Shown here piece after piece: positions 52,599-63,799 of a stretch of 64,000 nt of DNA. Positions within the stretch are counted from its first letter, which is position 1. Every line of letters begins with the position of its first letter. This DNA is from Heterodera schachtii (lineage: Eukaryota; Nematoda; Chromadorea; Rhabditida; Heteroderidae). Position numbers and translations under genes: made by a program. Location: assembly GCA_023374025.1 (NCBI GenBank), contig SIJG01000069.1:134814-198813 (forward strand). The letters are read 5' to 3'. Below the pieces are notes generated by a model that saw only the letters and a list, made by a program, of their open reading frames with translations, was not told where the DNA came from and searched no databases.

Positions 52599-53124
52599 GT
52601 CATTAAGAAGGCTTGAAATTTCATGTAAATGAATTGTTACTGATTTTTCCATGGCTTAATAGTAAGAAAAACATATTTTCCATTTCTTAGATTTAACTAC
52701 AAATTCCGTACTTTTTTGATAAATATTTGGCACATTTTAATGCGTGACAGGACATTTGGACAATGTTAAACTGAGTAAAAAAAATATGGTATAATTAGGG
52801 GAGTGTCATTGAAAAATCTTCGTCAGGAGTTCTGGCTAAAAAATCAGATTTTTGAATAAGTTTTTTAATTCTTATATGATTTTAGTATTTTGTAATCTGT
52901 GCATATTCAATCAATTTTATGAATAAATATTTTAATACTTATATCGTTATTGTATTTTGTATTCTGTGCATATTCAATCAATTTTGTGAATAAATTTTAA
53001 ATTATTATGTGGTTTTAATATTTTGTATTCTGTGTAAAATATTGGAAAACAAAAAAAAAATTTCAGTCTAAATCCATCCATCCGCTTAATTCTTTCATCA
53101 TTTTTCTTTTCATTAAAAATGATA
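52599..53124. repeat. Three-unit tandem repeat in intergenic DNA
   Basis: Between 52868 and 53042 a roughly 65-70 base unit (TATTTTGTATTCTGTGCATA.. ending GTGAATAAAT) occurs three times with drift. The rest holds no gene. Confidence 0.65.
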
Positions 53125-53912
53125 ATGCATTTCCTTTTTACTCATCCAATCTTTGCTTTAATTTTTTATTATTTTATTTTTACAATTTCAAAAGAAGCCT
53201 TAGCAGTGGTGGGTTTATTAAGTTTATGAATAGGCTCGGAATTTTTAATAAAAAATCACAAAATTTAAGGAAAAAAAAATTAAAAAATGGTCCAAAATTG
53301 ACGAAAATTTAAGGAAGTTGTGAAAAATCAAAAGAAAAAATCTTTTTTTGTTTTAAATTTGTCAAAAAAAAATAATAAATATTTTATGAAATGAAGTTTT
53401 AAAAAAATCATTATTAGGGGAGTAGTTTTCTAAAGGTTTTAAGTTGATTCTTAGTTTTATTGCATTTTTATTAGTAATTTTCTGAAATTTCCAAAAAAGT
53501 CATAACCATGAAGAACTCATAGAGAAGCGTTCTCTAAACAGCTTGGTGTAATTGCCTTTTTTGATCAGAAACAGATTTTTTACCTAATTTTTTTTTTCAA
53601 ATTTTGAATTGTCTTTGAAAAAATAGGTGCCCAAAAATTTTGTGCTAAAATCCCGGACTAGGACAGGGATTTTTGTGAAAGCGAAGGCCATCCCTGGGAA
53701 CCACCTAGTTAAACACGGTTTTTTTCCGGCGTGAGGGTTTCAGCGCACTCGCCCAGCGACCGTTATAAAATAGATTTTTCGTAGAAGTAATAAAATTTAC
53801 AATTAATATAAAAAATTGTATTGCCTCATTTCGAAATTTGATTTAAGCTAACTATTATTATAACAGGGAACCGGATTTACACAAAATTTTTTTATAAAAT
53901 TTAATATAATTA

Positions 53913-54483
53913 GGGTCGCAACTTTTAGTGACGAAAAACCCCAAAATGGATAACTAAAATAGTAAGTAAAAAAGCCAAAATAGTGTGAAATAGTGACGAA
54001 TAGTGACATAATTTTTATCAAAAATTGAGCAAAAAATAATTTTTATCCACAAGATTGCTGTTGCAAATGAGGTACATTTCCTTTCTAATATTTTTAATCA
54101 AATATTGACCTTTTTTAAATCAAAAATTTTGCCAAAAAAAAAAATTTAGCGGATGAATTTTTGAGAAAATTTTCCAATTGTTAGGGATGTATTTTGAAAA
54201 ATTTTAGGTCGATTTTTAGGTGTGTATTTTGTGGTTCTATTGCATTTTTGTTACGCAATTTTCCAAAAAATGTCGAAATAGTGAAAAAATAGTGACAAAA
54301 CGCCAAAAAAGTGAATTTTCACATTTTAAGTGACGAAACGCTAAAAAAGTGATTTCTAGTGACGAAAAATGACGTTCAAATGAAAAAAGTTTAACGCAGA
54401 AATGAGTTTTTTGAGCTCCTTTCTTCAAAACAATTGAGCAAAAAAAAGAAAAAGAAAAGATTTTTCACTAAAAATTGCGACCC
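53913..54483. mobile_element. TA-flanked MITE, copy 2
   Basis: Inverted ends GGGTCGCAACTTTTAGTGA and complement, TA on each side, interior similar to 47614-48201. It sits in an intron of copy F. Confidence 0.7.
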
Positions 54484-54813
54484 TAAATATAATAACCGGA
54501 CTAGGGGCAGGGTATCCAAGATGGAGTAGGAAAAGACAAAAAGGACGAAAGTTCTTGCTTAATACGACTCTTGCTGGCCCTGGGACCAATTCGGGCCTTT
54601 GGAAAAGAAAAATATTAAAATATTTTCAATTCAAAGATGAAATACCCGCGAAAGTGCCACAATTCAAAATTAAAAACGAAACGGCGACAATTTTTGACGC
54701 TGTGAACAATCTAAACAAAATTGCAGCGTCCTATTTTGCTGCAAAAACGAAACAAGACAATTACTACCCACTGCACAAACTTTTTACGGATCTTGGCTCC
54801 CCAACACTATGTA

Positions 54814-55477
54814 GGGGCCAGGACGTTTTCGCGTGGCCGTTTTCGCGTGGCCGTTTTCGCGTGGGGTACGTTTTCGCGTGAGTGCCTATTAGGATTGAAA
54901 TTGGTCGGATGGGTGCCGAACATACATTTCGACCTATTTCGAATCCCAAACCCGATTTCAAACAATTTTTTGCTTTTATTTACTCAAAAGCGTCCTCATT
55001 TTTATGCTTGTAAAGATTAACAACTCTAGTATTGACAACGTGAATGAGACACAGAATCCGACCATCGGCATCACGACATTTCTTTTCTTTTTTTCTTTTT
55101 CGGGGGCGGGGATAGAAAAAATTCTGTAATAGGGGTTGAAAATTTTTTCAAATTATGATAAATAAGCCTGCCAGAAAGAGAAAAAACAATTTTATACCAA
55201 ATTGCATTTGGGATGGTGAGTCACTATAAACAATGTTTTAAGAGAAATAAAAAAAATTTTAAATTTAATTCTCGAAAAATGTTCGGGTTAGGGGTTCGGA
55301 ATTGGTCGAATTCGCGATTTTTGTGTCTAAAAATCGCATCCCTGGTAATGAATTCTCTAATATGCAACCACGCGAAAACGGCCACGCGAAAATGGTCCTC
55401 ACGCGAAAACAGCCACGCGAAAACGGCCACGCGAAAACGGCCACGCGAAAACGGCCACGCGAAAACGACCCCGACCG
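54814..55477. mobile_element. Foldback (MULE-like) element inside an exon
   Basis: Flanked by exact 9-bp duplications CACTATGTA (54805-54813 and 55478-55486). The ends are tandem arrays of GTTTTCGCGTGGCC (three to four copies left, six to seven inverted copies right). The outermost GGGGCCAGGACG resembles GGGGCAGGGTCG of the 45915-46300 element. It interrupts the third exon of copy F. Confidence 0.8.
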
Positions 55478-56199
55478 CACTATGTATTAGACGAGGAAAA
55501 ATGGTTGAACAAGGCCGGACGGGTCAGTCTAGGACAAAACAGTACCGGGCAGAAAAACCAAGTGTAACTGTTCAAAATCAACAACACATTCAGACAAAAA
55601 GGGACTGAAGACCACAAAAATCTTAATGCATTTATCAATAATAGAGTGGGGCGGTACCAAATACCAGTACGGGCCATTAATTACCGGTTTTTTTTCAGAG
55701 CGAGAATTACCGGTACCGCTTTATGTAGTACCGGCGGTATCGGAACTAAAAATTTTTAAAGTTGACCCAAAATTAAATTTCTAAAGTTTTTCCCGGCGAC
55801 ACCTATCGGCAGTGCCGGGCCCAAATATTTTTTTAAATTTACCCAAAAATTGCAAAAAATTATGGTCAAAATGAGTTTTTTTGGGCTCAAAAACAAAAGA
55901 ACATAATGCCCATCGGTTGATTTTCATTCACAAATTTGTTTTGTTTTTTTTTTTATCAGCAGAAGTCAAAGTCACAAGCAAAAGGAGGGAACAAAGAAAA
56001 AAACTTTAAAAAAATATTAGAAAAAATGCTGAAAAGTGCAAAAGAAGAAGCCATGGAGCAACAGAAATTTTTTAATATACGAACTGCTTCATCAAAAAAA
56101 TTGACGGATTTTTTCGAGCGTCAGAGATTGGAAAAAGAATATTTTGAAACCAAAGATAAATTTGGCATCTTTTACCTGATGCCAAGTTATCTTTATTAG

Positions 56200-57550
56200 T
56201 TGTGATTTAGTGTGGTACAATAGGGAAGTTCTAAGATCAGAGTCTTGGCTTTTCGAAACGGAATTTTTTTTATTTATTTATTTATTTTTAGTTCGGCTTA
56301 ATTTCGGTCAAGATTTTTTTAATCAATAGCGGTTATTGTTTCTTTAAGACCTTGGATTTTAGACAAACAAAGACCTTTTTTCATTGGCAAATTATTAGTA
56401 AATTTTTTATGGCTATGTTTTGACATAAATTTTTAAAAAAATTTTTCATAACGAAAAACAAAAGCTTATAATTTACAAAATTTATCATTTTCGAATTGAA
56501 ACATTTGTGTAAAGCCTCTTCTCTGTTCTGTGCTTCTCAATTTTCAATTTATGCTTTTCTTTTATGTATCTTTGATTGTCTAAAAATCTCTAAACTTCTT
56601 TTTATTTTCATTTAAGAATTGGGTGGTACTATCATTGGCATAACGGAACCTATTTATTGTTCCATAAATTGTCTCATTTATTTTGCTTTCCGATTATATA
56701 TATTTTTCAATTTTATGTCTATCAGTAAAAATTTGCCTTTCGTTTTTTGAATGTTGTTTCAAAAAAAAAAAAAAATTAAATTAATAATTAAAGATCTTGC
56801 AAGTTTTAAATAATCCAATAGTTTTTTCAAAGAATAAAAAATCGTAGCAAAAAAACACAAAAAATTTGCTTTCGAAAAATTAAGCTAGTTTCTTGATAAG
56901 AATTGCAAATTTATTCATTTTTTTTAATTGCTGTTTATTTTATAAAATAAATGATAATAAATTAATACAAATTGCTTTTAATAATAACATTTTTCTTGTA
57001 TTGATAATGAATTCACTTCCATCACTTCCCTAGTAACATTTGGTTAAATTCAATAAAAAAAAATTAGTAAGCTTTGTTTGATTTATAGGTAATTTTTTAT
57101 TTAATTTCTGATGATATAAAATTTTATTATTTTGATTTTATGTAAATTTTTATTTCTTTTTTGATAATTTGAAATTTTATTAATATTAACTTCTATAATC
57201 TTGATTTTATTGGTATTTTTTTAAATTTGATTTCTGTTGATTTGAAACTAATAAATGAATATTAAATTTTTAAATGTTAATTTTTTGATATTTTTAATTA
57301 ATTTTTGATGATTTTGAAATCAATAATATTTTATTAGTAACTTTTTTTTTAATTCCTAGTAATTTAGAAATTATTAATACTTTCAACGCATAATTTGAAT
57401 TTTGATCCAAGCCACTAAAGTTGGCACGGGTTCGCTAGGACTATTTTTTTAAATTCGTCACATTTTATCTCAATTCAAAAAAAATCGTGTAAAAATTTTG
57501 CATGTTTTATAATAGTGTGAGGAATTACATATGGGTGTAAAGTAAATGGT
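56200..57550. other. AT-rich intergenic stretch
   Basis: No gene, RNA or repeat terminus can be supported; the DNA is A/T runs between copy F and the G-alpha gene. Confidence 0.6.
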
Positions 57551-60500
57551 TCAGTAAAGCCCACAACCCTTCAGTTTTGTGGAAAGTATCACGTCCAGCG
57601 TTGAGTCGAGCACAAATTGTACCTGAAATAAATGACCAAATAAAGAATTTTCAAAAAACCAATTTTCAATAGCCTAATGAAAACAAATGGATTTTCAACC
57701 CTATTAAAAAATTGTTGAAAAATTCGCCCGGTATCCAATTTTAAATAATAATAAAAAAATTCGCCTGGTTAGTGTCTGTTGCGCAAGTGTGGTGACAGTA
57801 GATGGACTTGTTTGGGACCTAAAAAAATTTCAAAATTACTTTAGAGGGAGGCTAAGGGGGACGACTCTGCCTTATAAATTTTTAAAAATCAGGTGAAATT
57901 TTTATTTTTATCCTTTTCAACTTTTGAATTATCGCCTCAAAACCGGTTTCTAATGGTTTTCTGGGGGACTGTCAAGGATTTGACATCGGTTTTTGTCATA
58001 TGAATACAAAAAAAAAACAAAGAATTGAATAAATCATCAATTTGCCAGATGGAAATATTTGACAATGATGAAAAATTCATTAAGGGAGGCGTAGGGGGCG
58101 ACTCTGCCTTAAAATTTTAAAAAATCAAATTGATATTTTATTTTTTATCCGGGGATCTGTTCAGGATTTGACATCGGATTTGTCATATGATTTCATCAAA
58201 TATATGACTTGATCAAATGCAAAAAACACAAAGATTGAATTAATCATCATTGATCAATTATCGATGACCAGATGGAAATATTTGACAATGATGAAAAATT
58301 CATATACCTATTTGATAAATCATCGATTAGATGCATCATGACAAATCCGATCTTCAGATTCATAATCAGTATCCCGGAAAACACTTAGAAACCTGTTTAG
58401 CTCACAATAAAAAGAAGTTAAATTAGGGACCCGCCATTCTTAATGATTGCCGATAGATCATTGACTGTTTTAATTTTAAAATAAATGACAATAATAAATT
58501 TAAAACAAGCTTGAATATTTTTTAAAGCTTGCTTTTTTTAGAATTACTAAAAAAAATCTAATGAAATTGAATTAAATTTCCAAAATTTTGGCATTTGGTA
58601 TAAGAAATAAAGTAATACACAAAAAAGGATAAACAATTGCTAATTTTCAAAATTTTCTTCTCCCAACCTCATTGGCAACAAAAAACTTTTTCTCGATGTA
58701 TTTGGAGCTGGCCTCGTATGTGTCAGGACCTGAAAAATAAGATTTTTTAAAAATTTAATTTGAAATTTTACCATTGAATTCTTTGAAAGCGATCCGCAGC
58801 GAACGGCCTTGGCTCATTTTTTCAGCGAAAAGGTCTTTTTTGTTCAGAAACAGTATAATCTGTAGAAATTTTGTGGAATTTTTTAAGAATTATTCATATA
58901 ATTTTATAAAATGTTTTTACATATTTATTTATATTTCTGTGAGTTATTAAAAATCTTTCTGCTGTTTTATTTTTATGAGCAATGCCCAAAATTTTTTCTT
59001 GTCATTTTTTTATTTTAAATTCAACATCCGCAAAAAAAATAATAATATTTCATAATTGTTGTGGAAAATTTATTCCGAAAATATTTTAGAAATTTTTAAT
59101 TTTAAAAATTCAAAAAATTGGTTAATAAAAATATTTAAAATAAAAACAATTATAATAATATTAAATTTTCTTAAAATTAATTTAAAAATATTTTTTGACT
59201 TCATTAATAAAATTTAAAACTTTTATACGAAATATAAATTTTTAAATTTAAATCTCTGACTATTTTGGCCATATTTGTCAACTTACTGATGTTTCAACAA
59301 AATATTTGTTGTTGCAAACTTGTCGAAAAAGTTGCAGCGATTCTTGGAGACGATTCTTATATTTTAAATTTTAAAATTGCATTTCTTTTAAAATCTAATT
59401 TAATTTCTTACTGTTGTTCCATCTTCCATAAGCACTTGGTCAAATTCACTCATTGCAGTGCTAAAATTTTGTTCTTTTATTAAACACGAATTTATTGTAT
59501 TGTTTTTTAAATTAAAATAGTTTATTTATATATTTCAATTTTAATACAATAATTTTTATAAATAAATCAAACACAAAAATGAGGGCTCGCACGTCGTCAA
59601 AACAGTGGATCCATTTTTTACGCTGTATAAATTAAATATTTTTAATTAGGATTTTTCTCAAAAAATTCTTTAATGATTTAAACTCCTCTGATCAGTAAGG
59701 CTGTGAATTTATGTCATGAGCTTTTCACAAAGGTTAAAAAAACTTTATTTTCTTATTCAGTTTGAAAAATCAAATTAAAGACAATGCCGGAAATTTCAAT
59801 TTTTAAAAATATGCAAATTTTTGTAATTTTGCACTCGACACATGAGAAATGTCTTCCTTTTTTGGAGTACTCGTCCCGTATTAATTTCTATTAATTCAGT
59901 TTTGTTTTCAGCTTTCATTATTGAGTCCCATAGGCAAATTCTCTCGAACAACATAAATTAATTTTTCTAATATTTTCCTCTTTTTTAACCACCAAATTTA
60001 TAAAAAAAAAAAAAAAAATTGTTTTACAAATTTTTTTCTAACCTGTGATCGTTGTCCGCCTACGTCAAACACTCGCCATGTTTTCTCCTAAAAAAGTCAA
60101 AAAATATACAAAAATGTTTTTTCTCTTTAGATACCTTTATCTTGAAAGTCACTTCAATTACACCTAAATTTTAAATTTTACAATTAAAATGAAATGCAAA
60201 ATATTTAAATTAGAGTAGAGCGGGACCGGGGCCGGGCCGGGAATTCCCGGGCATCCGAGGTCCCGGTACCGGTTCCCGGATTTTGAAAAGCTCAGGTCCC
60301 GGTCCCGGTAGGGCAACCGGGAACCGGGAAAAACAAGCACTGGTAAGAATGGGGGTCTGAGTGGAAAATTAGTGATGAAAATTGGAGTCAAAGGAAAAAA
60401 TTTAAAAAAAATGATTAAAAATGTTCTTTAAAAGTGTCCTCACCAATTGTGCAAATGGCCTAGTGGCAAGTCCCCTTGACTTGTGTCTTCTTCTTTCCCC

Positions 60501-62370
60501 TGGTTCAATCCCTCTACAGGAATTAAAATATTTTGAATTTTCTTTTTGTATTCTCATGGTTTTCCTATCGACAAAATATGATTCCTCATACTTTTTTATA
60601 TTTATACATATTTTAATTTTTTAAATGAAAATACATACAAATTGAGCCTAATAAATAGAGACCGGCGCGGGACGGGATCCCGCGCGGGATTTTGCGGGAT
60701 CCCAGTCCGCAATCCCGCATTTTTTGGAAAATGCGGGATTTGCGGGATTAATCCCGCGGGATCCCGTCCCGCAAAGAATTTTGAGTTCCAATCCCGCAGC
60801 GGGATCCGCAAATTTGACTTTTTGTGCGGGATTATGCGGGATTTCATTGATTTTTTGAAAATTTTAAAGAACAGAGTGCCAAAATTTTTGAATAAATTTA
60901 TAATAAATGCAATCAAATTGAATCCATTTTTCATCATCAAATTTCATCTAGAATTTGAAAAAAAAATTCCCGGCGGCGCTTACTGCCACCGCCGGATCGG
61001 CGTTTACTTATTAATCCTGTTTAAATGAGTCAAAAAGTACGCCTTTTTGTCATTTTTTGGACAAAATCAGTTAAAACCTTGACAAAATTTTCAAAAAAAT
61101 TTTCCGGCGGCGCCTATCGGCACCGCCGGACCCTTTGGTTTCTAGTTTTTTGAAAAAATTGCGACGGAAAAAAGCGGTTTTCAAAAGCAAAATAGTCAAA
61201 TTTATGGAACATTAACAGATTTTATTCCCGATCTCTTTTTACCGTCTGATCATCCATTCGAAAAATCTTAGTCGACCGATCAGCCCTTTTAAATGCATCC
61301 TATAGCCCTAAAAAAATTTTTTTCAAAATGACAGGTATTTTTGTTGTTTTTTTTTTGGAATTTCTTGAAATTTAATTCAAATTTTTCGAATTTTCAAAAA
61401 CCGCAATCCCGCGCGGGATCCCGCAAATTTTAAATGCGGGATTTGCGGGATTAATCCCGCGGGATCCCGTCCCGCAAAAAATTTTGGATTCCAATCCCGC
61501 AGCGGGATCCGCAAATTTGAAATTTCCGGTCTCTACTAATAAATACAAAAAACCTGCCTTTTTGTTGATAATCTGTTAACAAATCACACTCAAATTTTCA
61601 AAATTTTCCCCGGCGGCGCCTATCGGCACTGCCGGACCCCTTTTTCCCCAAAAGTTTTTTGGAAAAAGCGTGCCGAAAAAAAGTTATATGAAAAGCAAAT
61701 CTGAATTTCTAATAATATTCGATCATCTGAGTCAAAAAATGATTAATTGTTTGAAATAACTGAAGAAAATTTGGTTTTGAAATTTTCATTAATTTAATTA
61801 TGCTTTAATTTTTAGATTTTATTAAATAAAAAACAAAATAAAAATTTAATTTTATATTATTTTCACTTGAAATAAATTAAAATTTGAATTTTTTTTATTT
61901 TTTTTTTAATTTTTTTGAATTTTTAAAATTTCCCGGTTGGTCCCGGTTCCCGGTCCCGAAAAAAATCGAGGTCCCGGTCCCGGCTTCTCAGGTCCCGGCA
62001 AGTCCCGGTCCCGGTTTTGCCCAAAATTCCCGGTCCCGCTCAACTCTAGTTGAAATTGTTATTTAATAAATTTTGCTTTAATTTCACTTCAAAAATATTA
62101 CAATTTTTTTTTTTTTGATTTCATTTTACCCAATGTTGCTACTCGAAGATAAAGAATATCCTAAATGGTTTTGAAAAAATTTTAATTTTAATTAATTCAA
62201 AAAAATTTTTTAAACCTGGGTTGTGGGCACAAAATTTGCATCAGAAATACGGTCCAAAGAATCGAGAAAACTTTGGGAAGAATTTTTATTATTTAATTAT
62301 TTTTAAAAATGTTTTCTCACTGTTGCGCACAGTCGGGCACATAAAATTCCACTCGCCTTGTCATTGCTGC
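57551..62370 (-). CDS. Heterotrimeric G-protein alpha subunit, N-terminal exons not found
   Basis: Twelve exons join in phase: 62370-62321, 62270-62216, 62160-62130, 60163-60135, 60087-60043, 59622-59573, 59460-59412, 59355-59287, 58859-58772, 58729-58668, 57818-57765 and 57622-57551 (stop TGA). They encode the later helical domain (RRVEFYVPDC), switch I (LRVATLG), switch II (FDVGGQRSQ with the catalytic Gln), KKWIHCF, EFDQVLMEDGTT, the guanine-binding NKKD, TCATDT, and a C-terminus KLKGCGLY as in Gi/Go proteins. Such proteins relay receptor signals at the inner plasma membrane. The P-loop and N-terminal helix are not seen between 62371 and the neighbouring gene's end at 62774, so the copy is 5'-truncated or its first exons lie beyond that gene. 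The intron after 57765 starts with GC instead of GT. One intron holds a 1.8 kb foldback element. Confidence 0.88.
57846..58200. repeat. Tandem duplication in a G-alpha intron
   Basis: Two diverged units about 235 bases apart share GGGAGGC.TA.GGGGG, CGACTCTGCCTTA and GGATTTGACATCGG...TGTCATATGA. Non-coding. Confidence 0.6.
60446..60524 (+). repeat. tRNA-like sequence
   Basis: GGCCTAGTGGCAAGTC resembles a D-arm and CTGGTTCAATCCCTC a T-arm; acceptor pairing is weak. Likely a tRNA-derived remnant within the foldback element. Confidence 0.4.
60658..61536. mobile_element. Nested foldback element with 9-bp duplication
   Basis: Inverted ends GAGACCGG and CCGGTCTC, flanked by exact TAATAAATA (60649-60657 and 61537-61545). 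Terminal blocks contain many palindromes (ATCCCGCGCGGGAT, TAATCCCGCGGGAT, AATCCCGCAGCGGGAT). The middle contains two dispersed GC hairpins (about 60968 and 61102). The 9-bp duplication again points to a Mutator-like mechanism. Confidence 0.75.
61102..61131. repeat. Dispersed GC hairpin family, clearest copy
   Basis: Arms CCGGCGGCGCC and GGCACCGCCGG flank the loop TATC, preceded by a T-rich AAAATTTT lead. Further copies are near 179, 665, 25350, 32369, 33803, 36658, 38087, 55795, 60968 and 61609 on both strands. They occur in introns and intergenic DNA. The motif is probably a conserved part of a small mobile repeat. Confidence 0.7.
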
Positions 62371-62773
62371 CTAAAAAAAATTTACAACACAATGTTAAAA
62401 TTTTTATTTGATAACTTTAGCTAATTCACTAATTAGCTAATTACTCAATTTGATCAAATCCTAATGGTCGTTACTTTTGACCGTGTTGCTACTTTTACGC
62501 CCCGAAAATTTGCGCCTCGACACTTGCGCCGCCAAGCAAAAATGGACATTTGCGCTGCTCAGTCAAAAATATAATTTAAATCCAGCTTCTATGTAAAAAT
62601 TAATTAAGCACATCACTCTAAAATAAAATCCTCCATTCAGCTTGCCCATGTATTTAAATATTTTAAATGATAAATTACTAAAAATATATAGGATCAAATA
62701 ATCACCATCACCATCAAAAAGGATTATATAAAGTTATCCCTCCGTTTTTTTTCCATTCTTTTTCATGGACATC

Positions 62774-63799
62774 TCAGCCGCTGGCAACGGTGTTCTCGTT
62801 CTTCTTTAAAAAAATTAAAAATTAAATTTTGTAAATAAATAATAAGGTCATTTCACCTCCTGGATCGTAGACAAACGGTTGCGGCGAATGGTACTAGTCG
62901 AATCCTGCAAAAAAATTAATTAAAAATCTGTTCATTTTTTCTTTTCTTCATTCACTCACCCCTCCAGTGCGGCGCTCGTTGCCGTCATTCTCGGCGGACA
63001 ATCGATGGTCCGACGAACGCTGAAGGGAAAAAGATTGTGTAATCGGATGAGTGGATGAGGGGGGTGGGGGGGGGGGTGAGAGACTCACCTCACGAACCAG
63101 AAGATGAAGCGGACGAAGCGGACGGATGTCTACATCGTCGAATACCGGCGGACGACGACGCGGACGCAGACCTCCAATGCGTCGCAGGCGCGACGGCACG
63201 TTCAGCAAGATTGCCCAAAAAATGAAAACCTGAAATTAAACCAATATTAAAAATTTGAAATTTCATTTAAAAATTTTTAAAATTTATTTTAAAATATTTA
63301 AAAATTACCTGAGTCATGAAGATGAACAGAAAAAAGACAAAATTCATCGAGTTGACGCAGCCCGTCCCTTTGATGCTCATTCCGGCCACCAATTCGGTGA
63401 CATTGAAGTTGCTGGTATTGTCGCACGGTTTGCTCAGGAGATGGTCGGTAAACGACCCCAAATGGGCGACATTAAGGCACTCTACCGGTTTGGTATAATC
63501 CACCGGCCGGATGCATACAGCATCCGGCCGGTGGCATACGCAACCCTCAACGACCATCCAGGTCAAATTGGTGGGACGAACAGAAATGGGAATGATGCTC
63601 ATGGGTATGGGAATTTGATCAGTTTGCTAAAAATTGGAAAAGGAAAAGGGCCAAATTTTGTACAAATGAATGTGAGAAGTGTCCTGTGGCTATGCGGGTA
63701 TGACTGTCCCGCCCATCCCAAACTCACATTCAATGGGATCGAAATCGTGGCCATTGTCTGTTGTGATCCTTTGTCCAATATGCTGACCATTTGACACAC
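62774..63799 (-). CDS. 3' half of a single-pass membrane protein gene
   Basis: Six exons, all joined in phase 0: 63799-63728, 63626-63309, 63229-63089, 63019-62960, 62904-62857 and 62803-62774 (stop TGA), encoding the last 222 residues. The extracellular part has several Cys (EGCVCHRPDAVCIRP, KPCDNTS) and N-glycosylation sites. A transmembrane helix spans an exon junction (MNFVFFLFIFMTQ / VFIFWAILL). The tail is very basic (LRRIGGLRPRRRPP) and then Ser/Thr/Arg-rich. I do not recognise the family. The clean splice phases indicate a real, active gene whose 5' half lies to the right of 63799 and beyond the window. It ends about 400 bases upstream of the first visible G-alpha exon. Confidence 0.75.

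Larger units (their letters stand above)
53125..56199 (+). pseudogene. Secreted gene family, copy F, broken by insertions
   Basis: Signal exon 53125-53208 (MHFLFTHPIFALIFYYFIF) with GTGGGT donor. No second exon is found. Third exon from about 54636 (DEIPAKVPQFKIKNETATIF, LNKIAASYFAAK, LHKLFTDLGSPTL) is interrupted at 54814-55477 by a foldback element and resumes at 55487 (EEKWLNK). Fourth exon about 55963-56199 (KSQAKGGNKEKNFKKIL, FGIFYLMP). A TA-flanked MITE lies in the preceding intron. The copy cannot make a full product. Confidence 0.7.
60212..62049. mobile_element. GC-rich foldback element in a G-alpha intron
   Basis: Ends are inverted: AGAGTAGAGCGGGACCGGG at the left and GGTCCCGCTCAACTCT at the right. 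Both terminal blocks (60220-60330, 61925-62045) are packed with GGTCCCGG/CCGGGACC words. A tRNA-like repeat and a second foldback (60658-61536) lie inside. It accounts for most of the 2 kb intron between the exons at 62130 and 60163. Confidence 0.7.
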
